Of a DNA stretch of 64,000 nucleotides, positions 1 to 8,130 are shown piece after piece; positions within the stretch are counted from its first letter, which is position 1; each line of letters opens with the position of its first letter. The DNA comes from Pelagomonas calceolata (taxonomy: Eukaryota; Sar; Pelagophyceae; Pelagomonadales; Pelagomonadaceae). Where the stretch lies: positions 772,501 through 836,500 of the forward strand of contig CAKKNE010000002.1 of NCBI GenBank assembly GCA_918797485.1, given 5' to 3'. The position numbers and the translations under genes are program-made. The notes beneath the pieces are model-generated. The model saw nothing but the letters and a program-made list of their open reading frames with translations. It had not been told where the DNA came from and made no database searches.

Positions 1-3000
1 AGGCCGACGGGAACGCGGGACTCGGTGGCGGCATCGGCGGCCGCATCGGCGGAGACCGCGCCTTCGCCGCCGACATCTCCAGGCGCCGCGCCGGGGGCGG
101 CCCCGGCAGGTCGTACTCCTCGCTGTCGTCGTCGGACGACTGGTCGTAGTCCGACACGCGGTTCACGGGCCCGCCGAAGCGCCGCCGCCGCGACCGGCCG
201 CGCGCGCGCTCGAGGTCGTCGTCGTCCTCATCGTCGTCGTCCGACGAGTAGGCCGGCGGCCGCGGCGCGCCGAAGATCGACGGCGGCTTGTCGACGGGCC
301 GCCGCCGCGTCGTGTGGTCGACGAGGCGCCCGGCGAAGCGGTCGTCATCATCATCATCATCGTCGTCGTCGAGGCGCCGTCGCCGGCGCGTCGACTTTCT
401 AGGAGACCGCCGCGGCGTCTTCCGCGCCGAGCGGCGCGTCGCGCGCGGCGCCTCCTCAGACGAACGGTCCTCCTCGGACGACGAGGGCGGCGGCGGCCGG
501 CGCGCGCGGTCCGGCCGCGCGGACGGGACCGGCGCCGTCTTTACTTTAGGCTTCGTCTTCGAGCTGCTCGAGGACCATGGCTTCTTGCGGGCCGGCGTGG
601 GCGTCGCGCCGGGCTTGACCTTGGGGGCCTTCGAACGCTTGCGCCACTTCGCGCAGTTTTCCTCGACCGTGCCGCGCAGCACCCTGTACGTACAAGCAAG
701 GAAACATAAGCCGGCGAGCGCCACGAGGATCCACTGCACGATAACGAACCAGAGCTTGTCCTTGTTGCGGCGGATCCACCGTCCCAAGGACCACTCAGCT
801 TTCTTCTTCTTCGACTTGGCGGGGGGCGCCTCGGCGTCCGTTGCAAAGCTCTCCGTCTTCACGTCCGCGAAGAGCGCCTCCTCGCCTGCGTCCGCGGCGG
901 CCGCTTGTAATGCAGTATCCATCAACGCCGGGTCCGCCTCGGCTCGCAACAGGTTCGCATCCACAGAAGCTCTTTCCTCGGCCGTCGCGCGGACCTCGAA
1001 CTCGACGATAATCGTATCCGTGAGGCGCCGCCGCGCTGCCGCGGACACGCTCAGGATCGTCACTCTATCGACGCTGACGCCAGCCACGCGCGCGATGGCG
1101 TCCTGGAAGACCGCCTGAGCCGATTGTGCCTCTTCGAGCGTCAGGCCGGAAAAGGAAGCGCTACCAGCAATCACGTCGTAGGCCACGTAGAGCTCGCATC
1201 CATTATTATTCGTGCCGCCGACGACGAGCGGGAACGCCGTCAGGCAGGCCGCCGTCGGCGCGGCCGTCGAGGGCGCCGGCGACGGAATCGGCGTCGGCAT
1301 CCGCGTCGGTCTTAATGACGGCCGGCCGGCGGTTGTCGGGGCGAAGCTCGTCGATGGTAACGGTGAGGGCGCCGGATAGGGCAAGGAAGAGGGTGTTGTG
1401 GTCGGCACTTTCGTCGGCGCGAAGCTTTCCGTGGGCCGCGGCGTCGGGATTTGTGAAGGTGCTGATGAAGGGACGCGCGACGGCGTCGATGACGGCGTCT
1501 GGGGCGCGGGCGTCGGCGCCGGAAAGGGTACTGGCGAGGGCATGGACGAAGGCGTGCTCGTCGGCGCTTTTGTTGGTGGCAGCGAGGGTAATGACGACGG
1601 CCTTGAGGATGGCACGCGCGACGGCATAAATGAAGGTGCTGCACTAGGCCCCGGCGTCGGCATTGATGAGGGCGAGAAGCAGCAGTAGCGCGCATTAAGG
1701 GTCGCGCGCGCGAATGCCGGGCACCCGTCGACGGACGCCGACGCCGAGATCGTTGCTGCGAGGACGCCGTCTTGAACAGTAACGGGCACGTCCAGGAACG
1801 GCGCGCAGGTCTCGTAGCCCGCGCTCCGGAAGCCGAACGTCTGCCCTCCGGAAGAGTCGAGGCACTCGGTCGGCACCGTGCACCGGGCCGTCTCCAGACT
1901 ATTCCCGTTGACCGCTAAAAAGGCCTCCTCCCGCACGCCATCCTCGGTCCCGTTGTTGAAGTCGCCCGAGAGCCCCACGGTCAAATTTGCGACCGCGACT
2001 TCGCAAAAGGCATCATCATAAGTCGCGTCGGTGCTCAGGTCGAAGGCGACGTCCACGGTTGACGAGGAGAGGAGCAGGTCCGTCTCTGTTTTGATGTAGT
2101 CGAAGCAGGGGCCCGGCCGCGTCGGGGCCGCCGTGACGGTCGGCTGGGCCGTCGGCTTGGGCGTGGGCGCGGGTACGGGTAGTGAGGATGGTAGTTCTGA
2201 AGGGGGGCTCGTCGGCACGGCCGACGGCGTCCAGGTCGTTGGTAAAGCGGTCGTCGGCCGCGGCGAGGGTTTTGACGTCGGCTTCGACGTGGGTACGCCG
2301 GACGGGTGCGAGGTCGGGACGGACGTCGGCGCCGGCACTGGCGCCGACGACGGCAGTGGCGACGGTATTGACGTGGGCACGGGCACGGGCACGCGGGTCG
2401 GCCCAACGGTAGGTTGCGGCGACGGGCTCGACGACGGTTCAGAGGACGGTTCGGGCGTCGGCCGCGGCGTCGGCACCGGAGCGGGCGCGGGCGTCGGCTC
2501 GGGCGTCGGAGCGGGCGTCGGCGTCGCCGTGGGCTGCGCCGTCGGGGTGCGCGACGGCATTAGTGAAGGCGCGTGGCTCGTAGGCTGCGGAATGGGCACC
2601 GCCGTGGGTTTGTACGAGGGCCGGGGCGTCGGCTGCGGGCTCGGCAGGATGGAGGGGGCGCGAGACGCGTTTCGCGAAGTGGGCGCCCAGGACGGCGTGG
2701 CCGTCGTGGGCATCTTGGACATCGTCGGACGCAGCGACGGCGCCCAGGTCGGTGTAGCCGTCGGCGCGGGCGTCGGCGTGGCGCAGGCCAGCAGCTCGAT
2801 GTCCGCGACGCACTCGTCGGGCAGCCGCTGGAACGCGAGCCAGTAGTTGCCCGGCTCCGCGCAGAGCGTCGGCAGCGCGAGTTCCGCGCCGGCGTCGAGC
2901 GTCGCGTTCCCGCCTCCTATTAACGCGCCGGCCGCGTAGGTGTCCATACTAGAAGCCGCGGAGAGGCTCCAGCGCACGTCGTTGCGCCGGAAGCCCTGCG

Positions 3001-3103
3001 CGTCGCTCAGGACGACCCTGAGATCAAGCGTCTCGTCGGTGTCGGGGCATTGCGTCGCGGCGGCCGCCAGGAGCAGCAGCAAGGAAGTGGCTGGCAGCCT
3101 CAT
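1..3103 (-). CDS. PT-rich mucin-like single-pass surface protein (C-terminus beyond window)
   Basis: One open frame runs from the ATG at 3101-3103 to the window edge with no stop, about 1,034 codons. It starts with a signal peptide (MRLPATSLLLLLAAAATQC) and a small Cys-containing domain. A long PTxxPS stalk follows (about 107-329), then a Cys-rich folded block (330-481), a second PT stalk (484-610), a domain whose tail resembles a SEA fold (about 650-700, motif TLEEAQSAQAVF), one membrane helix (about 782-805, LWFVIVQWILVALAGLC) and a cytoplasmic tail with runs of Asp and Arg. This is a type I surface protein, perhaps an adhesin or cell-covering component. Such PT-rich stalks are common in stramenopile secreted proteins. 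The ligand is unknown. The + strand ORFs here are antisense shadows of the repeats. Confidence 0.8.
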   Translation of the reverse strand, partial: MRLPATSLLLLLAAAATQCPDTDETLDLRVVLSDAQGFRRNDVRWSLSAASSMDTYAAGALIGGGNATLDAGAELALPTLCAEPGNYWLAFQRLPDECVADIELLACATPTPAPTATPTWAPSLRPTMSKMPTTATPSWAPTSRNASRAPSILPSPQPTPRPSYKPTAVPIPQPTSHAPSLMPSRTPTAQPTATPTPAPTPEPTPAPAPVPTPRPTPEPSSEPSSSPSPQPTVGPTRVPVPVPTSIPSPLPSSAPVPAPTSVPTSHPSGVPTSKPTSKPSPRPTTALPTTWTPSAVPTSPPSELPSSLPVPAPTPKPTAQPTVTAAPTRPGPCFDYIKTETDLLLSSSTVDVAFDLSTDATYDDAFCEVAVANLTVGLSGDFNNGTEDGVREEAFLAVNGNSLETARCTVPTECLDSSGGQTFGFRSAGYETCAPFLDVPVTVQDGVLAATISASASVDGCPAFARATLNARYCCFSPSSMPTPGPSAAPSFMPSRVPSSRPSSLPSLPPTKAPTSTPSSMPSPVPFPAPTPAPQTPSSTPSRVPSSAPSQIPTPRPTESFAPTKVPTTTPSSLPYPAPSPLPSTSFAPTTAGRPSLRPTRMPTPIPSPAPSTAAPTAACLTAFPLVVGGTNNNGCELYVAYDVIAGSASFSGLTLEEAQSAQAVFQDAIARVAGVSVDRVTILSVSAAARRRLTDTIIVEFEVRATAEERASVDANLLRAEADPALMDTALQAAAADAGEEALFADVKTESFATDAEAPPAKSKKKKAEWSLGRWIRRNKDKLWFVIVQWILVALAGLCFLACTYRVLRGTVEENCAKWRKRSKAPKVKPGATPTPARKKPWSSSSSKTKPKVKTAPVPSARPDRARRPPPPSSSEEDRSSEEAPRATRRSARKTPRRSPRKSTRRRRRLDDDDDDDDDDRFAGRLVDHTTRRRPVDKPPSIFGAPRPPAYSSDDDDEDDDDLERARGRSRRRRFGGPVNRVSDYDQSSDDDSEEYDLPGPPPARRLEMSAAKARSPPMRPPMPPPSPAFPSA

Positions 3104-3368
3104 CGTGCTATACGAATCATCGTTTCGCGCACGCCAGCAAGGGCAGCCCTTTATGGCTGGTACGGTTGCTCGTTGTTGTACTAGCCTTTAGTAGGTTACT
3201 CATGGGACGCACGACCTTCTTGGTGCGGTTTCGAGCAGCTGCGGCACGAATACCGCGGATCCGGACCGATAAAAAACCCTCTCACCTCTATACCCTCGCC
3301 CGAGGTCGCGGGCCGATCTCAAAGGCAGCCCATGGCGTACGTGCACCTTGTCTACACCAAGCCCCAAG

Positions 3369-4748
3369 TTAGGACACGCTACACCCCGAGTCGCACGCGC
3401 CGCTCCCATCGCCGCCGATCAGCCCCGAGAGCATCGACGTCTGGCCCCCTCTTCCAATGCCGAACCGCTCGAAGATGGGCCCCCACCAGGGGTACGACTC
3501 CAAAAAGAACTCCGGGTCCATCGTCGACATCAAAGCTTTGTTCTTCGGCTCCGTCGCCCCCGCGAGCGCCACGTGCATGCCGAGGAAATCGCTATACGCC
3601 ATGAACTCGCCGCCGATACCCAGTCTACGCGCCACGCGCCCCCACAATTCTGGTAAATGACCATCCACTTGAACATCCACGTGCTCGTCCAAGGCGAAGG
3701 TCCGGTGGCCGGATCCGTCGCCGGTCAAATTAGCCCGAGCCTCGTCCGCCGTCAAGCGACCGTCCCCGTCCCGGTCCATGAGATCGAAGACGTCGCCGAC
3801 ATGCTTCTTTCTTATCTGTAAATGATGTAAGTGGGTGATCAGCGTCCCGTCGCCGTCCTCGTTCTCGAGGACGACGTCGCAGTACGCATTCCCGATGACC
3901 CGATGGACCCTAGCTGGACGCCAGCCACCCAAAATCCGGAACAATTTATCTTCATCCTTCTCGATGGCCGCGACTCTCACCCGTAGGTAGGCCTCGAAGT
4001 CCGAGCGATGGAGACAGTCATCCAGGAACTGAGGACTCTTCGACGGGTCGGGCATATCTGTATATTGTCCTCTTTCATCGGGCTCGTACCGACCGACCAA
4101 CCCGAACCTCGCCAGCGCCTCGTCGTGATCATCAACCACCATGCGGATGTGCTCCAAGGCTTTCGCTCGTTTCCGTTTCTCCTCCTCCTCGTCCTTGCCC
4201 GCCGCCGAGATGCCCGTCACATGAGCATGAGTAGCTCCCAACATATCTTCAAATAGATCGTAGAACAGCTGCAGTTCTCGAGGTTTCAAGCCAGCCACGT
4301 GCCAGCCCTCCTCCTTGTGCCCCGCTTCGACGAGGGGAGCGTTATCCTTCTTCTTGTCCTTTTTTTTATCTAAGGGAGCTGTGACCGCCACAGGGGGGTG
4401 GAAGTGCTCGGGTCTATCAATACCGTAGGGGTCCGTCTTTTTTTTGGCTACGCCGGGTACTTTGACGCCCGCTTCTCTTAACGTTCTACGCATGGACAGT
4501 GACGCGTCGTTGCTCGGCACGCCCTTCTCGAGCTTCTGGCTGAAGCCGAGGTGGTCGCTGAGGATGTCGTTCCACCGCCCGATCCCGTCCTGGAACACTC
4601 TGCGTCGTCTAGGTATCGTAATCAACACTTTATCCTTCCGCCGCAGGTCCTTGCCCACGTTGCCGCCCTTGTTCACGATCTCGAGGGCCGCGGCCTCGCA
4701 GCGACGCTCTTCTTTGTTCTCCGCGTCGGACTTGGGCTTGGGGGCCAT
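3369..4748 (-). CDS. EF-hand calcium-binding protein, 459 aa
   Basis: Starts at the ATG at 4746-4748 (MAPKPKSDAENKEERR) and is intronless. The only clear domain is one canonical EF-hand loop near residue 323, DRDGDGRLTADE, with acidic residues at positions 1, 3, 5 and 12. The N-terminal third is highly charged with Lys-rich stretches (KKKDKKKD), and a second acidic/Lys segment lies near residue 180, so much of it may be disordered. There is no signal peptide or membrane helix, which suggests a cytosolic or nuclear calcium-responsive protein. I do not recognise the rest. It is divergently arranged with the AP-3 sigma gene across a 413-bp shared upstream region. Confidence 0.75.
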   Translation of the reverse strand: MAPKPKSDAENKEERRCEAAALEIVNKGGNVGKDLRRKDKVLITIPRRRRVFQDGIGRWNDILSDHLGFSQKLEKGVPSNDASLSMRRTLREAGVKVPGVAKKKTDPYGIDRPEHFHPPVAVTAPLDKKKDKKKDNAPLVEAGHKEEGWHVAGLKPRELQLFYDLFEDMLGATHAHVTGISAAGKDEEEEKRKRAKALEHIRMVVDDHDEALARFGLVGRYEPDERGQYTDMPDPSKSPQFLDDCLHRSDFEAYLRVRVAAIEKDEDKLFRILGGWRPARVHRVIGNAYCDVVLENEDGDGTLITHLHHLQIRKKHVGDVFDLMDRDGDGRLTADEARANLTGDGSGHRTFALDEHVDVQVDGHLPELWGRVARRLGIGGEFMAYSDFLGMHVALAGATEPKNKALMSTMDPEFFLESYPWWGPIFERFGIGRGGQTSMLSGLIGGDGSGACDSGCSVS

Positions 4749-5161
4749 GCTCCGGGGCTGCCTCGCGGCGGCAGCGTTTGAGTGGCTGTCGTTTGGGCTC
4801 CGCGCGTCGTTTCGGCAGCTGTGTGGCCCGCGGAGAGCGGCTTGGTTTGGATGCTCGTCTCCCGAAGACGGGTTTTCCGTCGCGCCGCAGGGCCTCTAAA
4901 AGAGACATCGTCGGGAATAGAACTGTAATTGCGATGCTTGGGATACATGTCCAATGCTTGCTAGTGTCTTACAGGCCGCTAGCCCAAGCGCTTTGCAGGC
5001 GCTTTGCTCGGGCCACGATCGACTGGTTGGCGAGTAGACATCTGCGTGGTGATCGGAACGCCCCCACGCATAAGCACGGAGCCGACTCGCGCGGCGCCGC
5101 CGCTTGTCAGAGGCCAAAAGCTTGGCATATTACCTAAAACGCCAGCCGCGGCGCGAGCGAG
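4749..5161. other. Divergent intergenic region, EF-hand gene / AP3S
   Basis: This 413-bp region separates two gene starts. It holds one copy of the palindromic intergenic element (4956-4985). Nothing else is recognised, and there is no clear TATA box. Confidence 0.5.
4956..4985. promoter_or_regulatory. Palindromic intergenic element, copy 1
   Basis: GCTAGTGTCTTAC, then AGGC, then CGCTAGC, preceded by GCTT. It is near identical to the copies at 34411 and 60832 and lies between divergent starts. Confidence 0.7.
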
Positions 5162-5921
5162 ATGATCAAGGGCGTCATCATCGTCAACAATTTAGGCGTG
5201 GTCCGCCTGGCCAAGTTCTACGAGCAGGTCCACGTGACGGGCGAGTCGGCGGAACAGGCGCAGCAGAGCGTCATCAAAAAAATCTACCGAGCGGTCAGCA
5301 AGCGCCAGGACAACCAGTGCAACTACCTGGAGGGGAGCATTCCCGAGTGGGGCGGCGACACGAAACTTATATATAGACACTACGCTACTCTCTATTTCGT
5401 TTTCGCGTGTACGAATCGAGAAAGCGACCTGGGCATCCTGGACCTGATTCAAGTTTTCGTGGAGGCCTTGGATCGGTCCTTCGAGAACGTGTGTGAATTG
5501 GATCTCATCTTCCACAGCGACAAGTGCCACTACGTGCTGGACGAGATAATTATCGGGGGGCTGGTCTTAGATACCTCCATCACGAACATCATGGGCGGCG
5601 CCGACGACCAGAACAAGCTCCACAAGTCGAGCCTGTCGCTGCTGACCTCGGGTCCCAAGCTGTGTGGAAATCAAAATTTGACGGCGTGCTCGTGCTGAAT
5701 CGTCGCGTCGTCCTCCACGCCATCGACGCGACTCCTGCTCGACGGCGTGGCGGTGTGAATTCCTCACCGCTCGACCGAGCCAGGACGGCCGCGTCATCGC
5801 CGAGAAACGACTTAGTGAAGAATTGTCGGGTGCACCCGACGCACTGGTTGATTTCCACACAGGTCCCAAGAAGACGCAGATCGGCGCGCGGCCGGGGACG
5901 CTCTCCTCGGGGTACCAGTAA
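5162..5921 (+). CDS. AP3S: AP-3 adaptor complex small subunit (sigma-3), one introner intron
   Basis: Spliced from 5162-5651 and 5863-5921 into 182 codons. The sigma-adaptin fold is recognisable from the start (MIKGVIIVNNLGVVRLAKFY) through YFVFACTNRESDLGILDLIQ and VLDEIIIGGLVLDTSI, matching AP-3 sigma in sequence and length. The subunit forms part of the AP-3 coat that sorts cargo to lysosome/vacuole-related compartments. Without splicing the frame ends soon after LLTSGPK. Removing 5652-5862 gives LLTSGPKKTQIGARPG and a stop at 5919-5921. The removed segment is a transposon-like introner (next entry). The stop lies 2 bp from the convergent stop of the following gene. Confidence 0.93.
5660..5862 (+). 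mobile_element. Introner element with perfect 15-bp TIRs and 8-bp target duplication
   Basis: The element starts CTGTGTGGAAATCAA (5660-5674) and ends with its exact reverse complement TTGATTTCCACACAG (5848-5862). It is flanked by the direct repeat GTCCCAAG (5652-5659 and 5863-5870). The intron is the left repeat plus the element: the GT of the repeat serves as donor and the terminal CAG as acceptor. It has no coding capacity, so it is a non-autonomous DNA transposon acting as an intron. It contains the core CACGCCATCGACGCGAC at 5716-5732. Confidence 0.9.
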
Positions 5922-5923
5922 CT

Positions 5924-7549
5924 CTATTTATGCATTTCCGCTTCGATGGCGAACCACCTTGCTCTCAAAAAGTCCTCGACGGCCTGGGCGTCGAACTCGC
6001 CCGGCCTCGGCGGGCGCCTCTTGATTGGTGCCGCGGGCTTGGCGGCGGCGGCCGGCGCCTTTTTGCGGCCCTCCAGCGCGGCCGCGGCGCGGCGCGCCCG
6101 GCGGTTGAGGGGCGCGGGCGCGGGAGGCGGCGCCGGCGCCGGAGAGCTCCCGGTCTCGCGTGGCCGCGCCTTGCGACGAAGGCCGGGCGCAGGTTCCAGC
6201 GCGGCATTGGCCTCCCGCCGGGCCTTCGGCGCCGTCTTGGCACTCGATGGCGCGGGTGCCGGCGCCGGGGCGCGAGCGGGCGCCGGCGCTGCGGCGCGAG
6301 CTGGAGCCGGCGCCGGGGCGCGAGCGGGCGCGGGCGCCGGGGCGCTCACGCGTTGCCGCGCGGGCGCGGGCGCCGGCGCAGGGGCGGCGGGCACCGGGGC
6401 GCTCGCGCGCCGAGCAGCCTCGGCCGCTGCGGCTTCGGCCGCTGCGGCTTCGGCTTCCTTGCGCAGGCGGGCACGCACGCCTACCGTGAGGCCAGACGGG
6501 TGCGTCGCTTGCGGTGGCGGCGCGGGTTCGGCGGTATCGGTGTCGGCGGGAGGCGTCGCCCGCCGTCGCGGCGCGGGCGCTGGCGCCGGCGCAGGAGGCG
6601 GCGCCGGCGCCGGAGAGCTCCCGGTCTCGCGGGGTCGCGCCTGGCGACTAAGGCCGGGCGCCGCCGCAGGGGCGCGAGCAGGCGCGGGCGCCGGGGCGCG
6701 AGTAGGCGCAGACGCCGGCGCCGGAGAGCGGGGCCGCGCCTTGCGATGGAGGGCGGGCGCCGGCGCCGGCGCCTTGGCACTCGACGGCGCGGGTGCGGGC
6801 GCGGGCGGCGGCGCTGGTGCAGCGGTCTCGCGGCGCCGCGCCTTCGCCGCCGCCTTGGCGTTTGGCGGCGGCCGCGCAGGCGCCGGCGCGGGTCCGGCGT
6901 TGGTCTCGGAGACGTCGACGACGGGCCGTCGCTGCGCCGGCGCCGGCGCCGGAAGCGGCGTGAGCGCCTCCGCCGCGGCGGCCGCCGCCCGCGCGCGCGT
7001 CGCAGGCGTCAGGGCGGCCGGCCTCGATGGCTTGGGCTCGCGCCGCTTCGCGCGCGCTGGTGCCGACGCCGGCGGCGCGGGCGCGGGAGTTTTCGGGGCG
7101 GCCCGCGGCGACTTGCGGGGCATGGGCGCGGCGCGCGGCCACCGCGCCGGCTTCTCGGCGGGCTCCGCCGCAGGCTTCGCGGCGAACGCGGGCTTGGCGC
7201 GCTCCCGCGGCGCCTCGTCGGAGTCGGAGTCGTCGCCCCAGTTGCCCTCCTTGGTGTCGAAGAGCGACTTCTTCGCGGGCGCGGGCGCCGCTGCGGTCGC
7301 CGCCGCCTTCGAGGCAGGTGGTTCTGACGACGCGGGCGCGGCCGGCGCGGCATCGCCGGCGCCGGGCGGCATTTCGGTAGACGACGTCGACGCGAAGGAG
7401 GAGGAATCATCATCAACAGGCGGCCGCGGCGTCACGAGCGGATCAGCCGCATCGTCCGAGAAGTCGTCATCCGAATCCGCGAAGGAGTCCGAGTCCGTGA
7501 AGGCCGGCACCGGCGCGGCGGCCTTCTTCTTGCGGCGCCGGGGCGGCAT
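5924..7549 (-). CDS. Ala/Pro-rich disordered protein, 541 aa
   Basis: Starts at the ATG at 7547-7549 (MPPRRRKKKAAAPVPAF). An acidic Ser/Asp N-terminus (TDSDSFADSDDDFSDD; LFDTKEGNWGDDSDSDE) is followed by a long Ala/Pro/Arg low-complexity region. A unit ending RPRETGSSPAPAPPPAPAP recurs near residues 300 and 480, with a weaker copy between. The C-terminus is less biased (FDAQAVEDFLRARWFAIEAE). There is no signal peptide or membrane helix. The sense of this frame is preferred over the 670-codon antisense ORF because the acidic/Ser N-terminus and helical C-terminus look like protein, whereas the antisense reads only as Gly/Ala/Arg repeats. Function is unknown; possibly a scaffold or chromatin-associated protein. 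Its start is 1 nt from the stop of the upstream same-strand gene. Confidence 0.65.
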   Translation of the reverse strand: MPPRRRKKKAAAPVPAFTDSDSFADSDDDFSDDAADPLVTPRPPVDDDSSSFASTSSTEMPPGAGDAAPAAPASSEPPASKAAATAAAPAPAKKSLFDTKEGNWGDDSDSDEAPRERAKPAFAAKPAAEPAEKPARWPRAAPMPRKSPRAAPKTPAPAPPASAPARAKRREPKPSRPAALTPATRARAAAAAAEALTPLPAPAPAQRRPVVDVSETNAGPAPAPARPPPNAKAAAKARRRETAAPAPPPAPAPAPSSAKAPAPAPALHRKARPRSPAPASAPTRAPAPAPARAPAAAPGLSRQARPRETGSSPAPAPPPAPAPAPAPRRRATPPADTDTAEPAPPPQATHPSGLTVGVRARLRKEAEAAAAEAAAAEAARRASAPVPAAPAPAPAPARQRVSAPAPAPARAPAPAPARAAAPAPARAPAPAPAPSSAKTAPKARREANAALEPAPGLRRKARPRETGSSPAPAPPPAPAPLNRRARRAAAALEGRKKAPAAAAKPAAPIKRRPPRPGEFDAQAVEDFLRARWFAIEAEMHK

Positions 7550-7550
7550 G

Positions 7551-7910
7551 CTACGCCTTCTCCTGCTCCACGAGGCTCCGCATCAGTTCTTCTACACAGG
7601 CGTCCGTCTCCTCGTACGTGGCACCTTCGTTCTTAAAAACCTTATCGATAGCGCGCGCGGCGGCTCTCTGCCGCGGGTTCCACTCGACGCTAAAGTCCTT
7701 GGCGATGTTGCCCATGTACGCCTTCTGCTGCGGTGTCGGGTTCTTGGGCCACTCGGGCTTGCCGATGATAATGGCCTTCTGCTCGCGCAGCGCTTTTGCC
7801 GTAATCACAGGCTTGTCGGTCTTGTCTCCGAAGGCTGCGAGGCGCGCGATCGGGCGGCGCTCGACCCAGGGGAGCTCGGGAGCGTCGTCTTCGTCCTGGT
7901 CGGGCGGCAT
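7551..7910 (-). CDS. Small protein of unknown function, 119 aa
   Basis: The first ATG in the frame is at 7908-7910 (MPPDQDEDDAPELPWVERRP); the frame stays open upstream to about 8030 but without an ATG. The product is mixed helical and charged (PEWPKNPTPQQKAYMGNIAKDF, YEETDACVEELMRSLVEQEKA) and I recognise no family. The stop codon is separated by a single nucleotide from the ATG of the next gene on the same strand, in another frame. The pair may therefore be dicistronic, the downstream promoter may lie inside this CDS, or the two may belong to one gene with an intron I cannot place. Confidence 0.6.
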   Translation of the reverse strand: MPPDQDEDDAPELPWVERRPIARLAAFGDKTDKPVITAKALREQKAIIIGKPEWPKNPTPQQKAYMGNIAKDFSVEWNPRQRAAARAIDKVFKNEGATYEETDACVEELMRSLVEQEKA

Positions 7911-8031
7911 GCGGGGCCCGCCGGGGCTGGCGCAGTTTGTGGGCGTGCGCGCTCGTAAAGAGGAAGACGGCGGTCTCTGGCCTTCCTGCGCCCCAAACAG
8001 ACCGCTTTTAGTTCGCAGGGCAGCCTTCAAA

Positions 8032-8057
8032 AGCTAGTGCGTCTTGCGCACGCTAGC
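8032..8057. promoter_or_regulatory. Palindromic intergenic element, copy 2 (variant centre)
   Basis: AGCTAGTGCGTCTTGCGCA followed by CGCTAGC. It keeps both CTAG ends and the GTCTT core and lies between the divergent starts at 7910 and 8131. Confidence 0.55.
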
Positions 8058-8130
8058 ATTTTGGGGCTGCCTTTGCGAAACCAGCCCGTACGGGTGCCGC
8101 AGCCGGCATGGGGCAGCCGTAAAAGTCGCC

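Noticed and set aside
25-1118. Several + strand ORFs at the window start
   Set aside because: They are antisense to the continuous PT-rich surface-protein frame, which has a signal peptide and membrane helix.
5946-7958. 670-codon + strand ORF opposite the Ala/Pro-rich gene
   Set aside because: It reads only as Gly/Ala/Arg repeats and also runs antisense through the neighbouring 119-aa gene. The minus-strand frames have acidic, Ser-rich and helical segments typical of protein.
7551-8030. Start of the small ORF at 8030
   Set aside because: The codon there is TTG, and the position touches the palindromic element. The first ATG is at 7908-7910.
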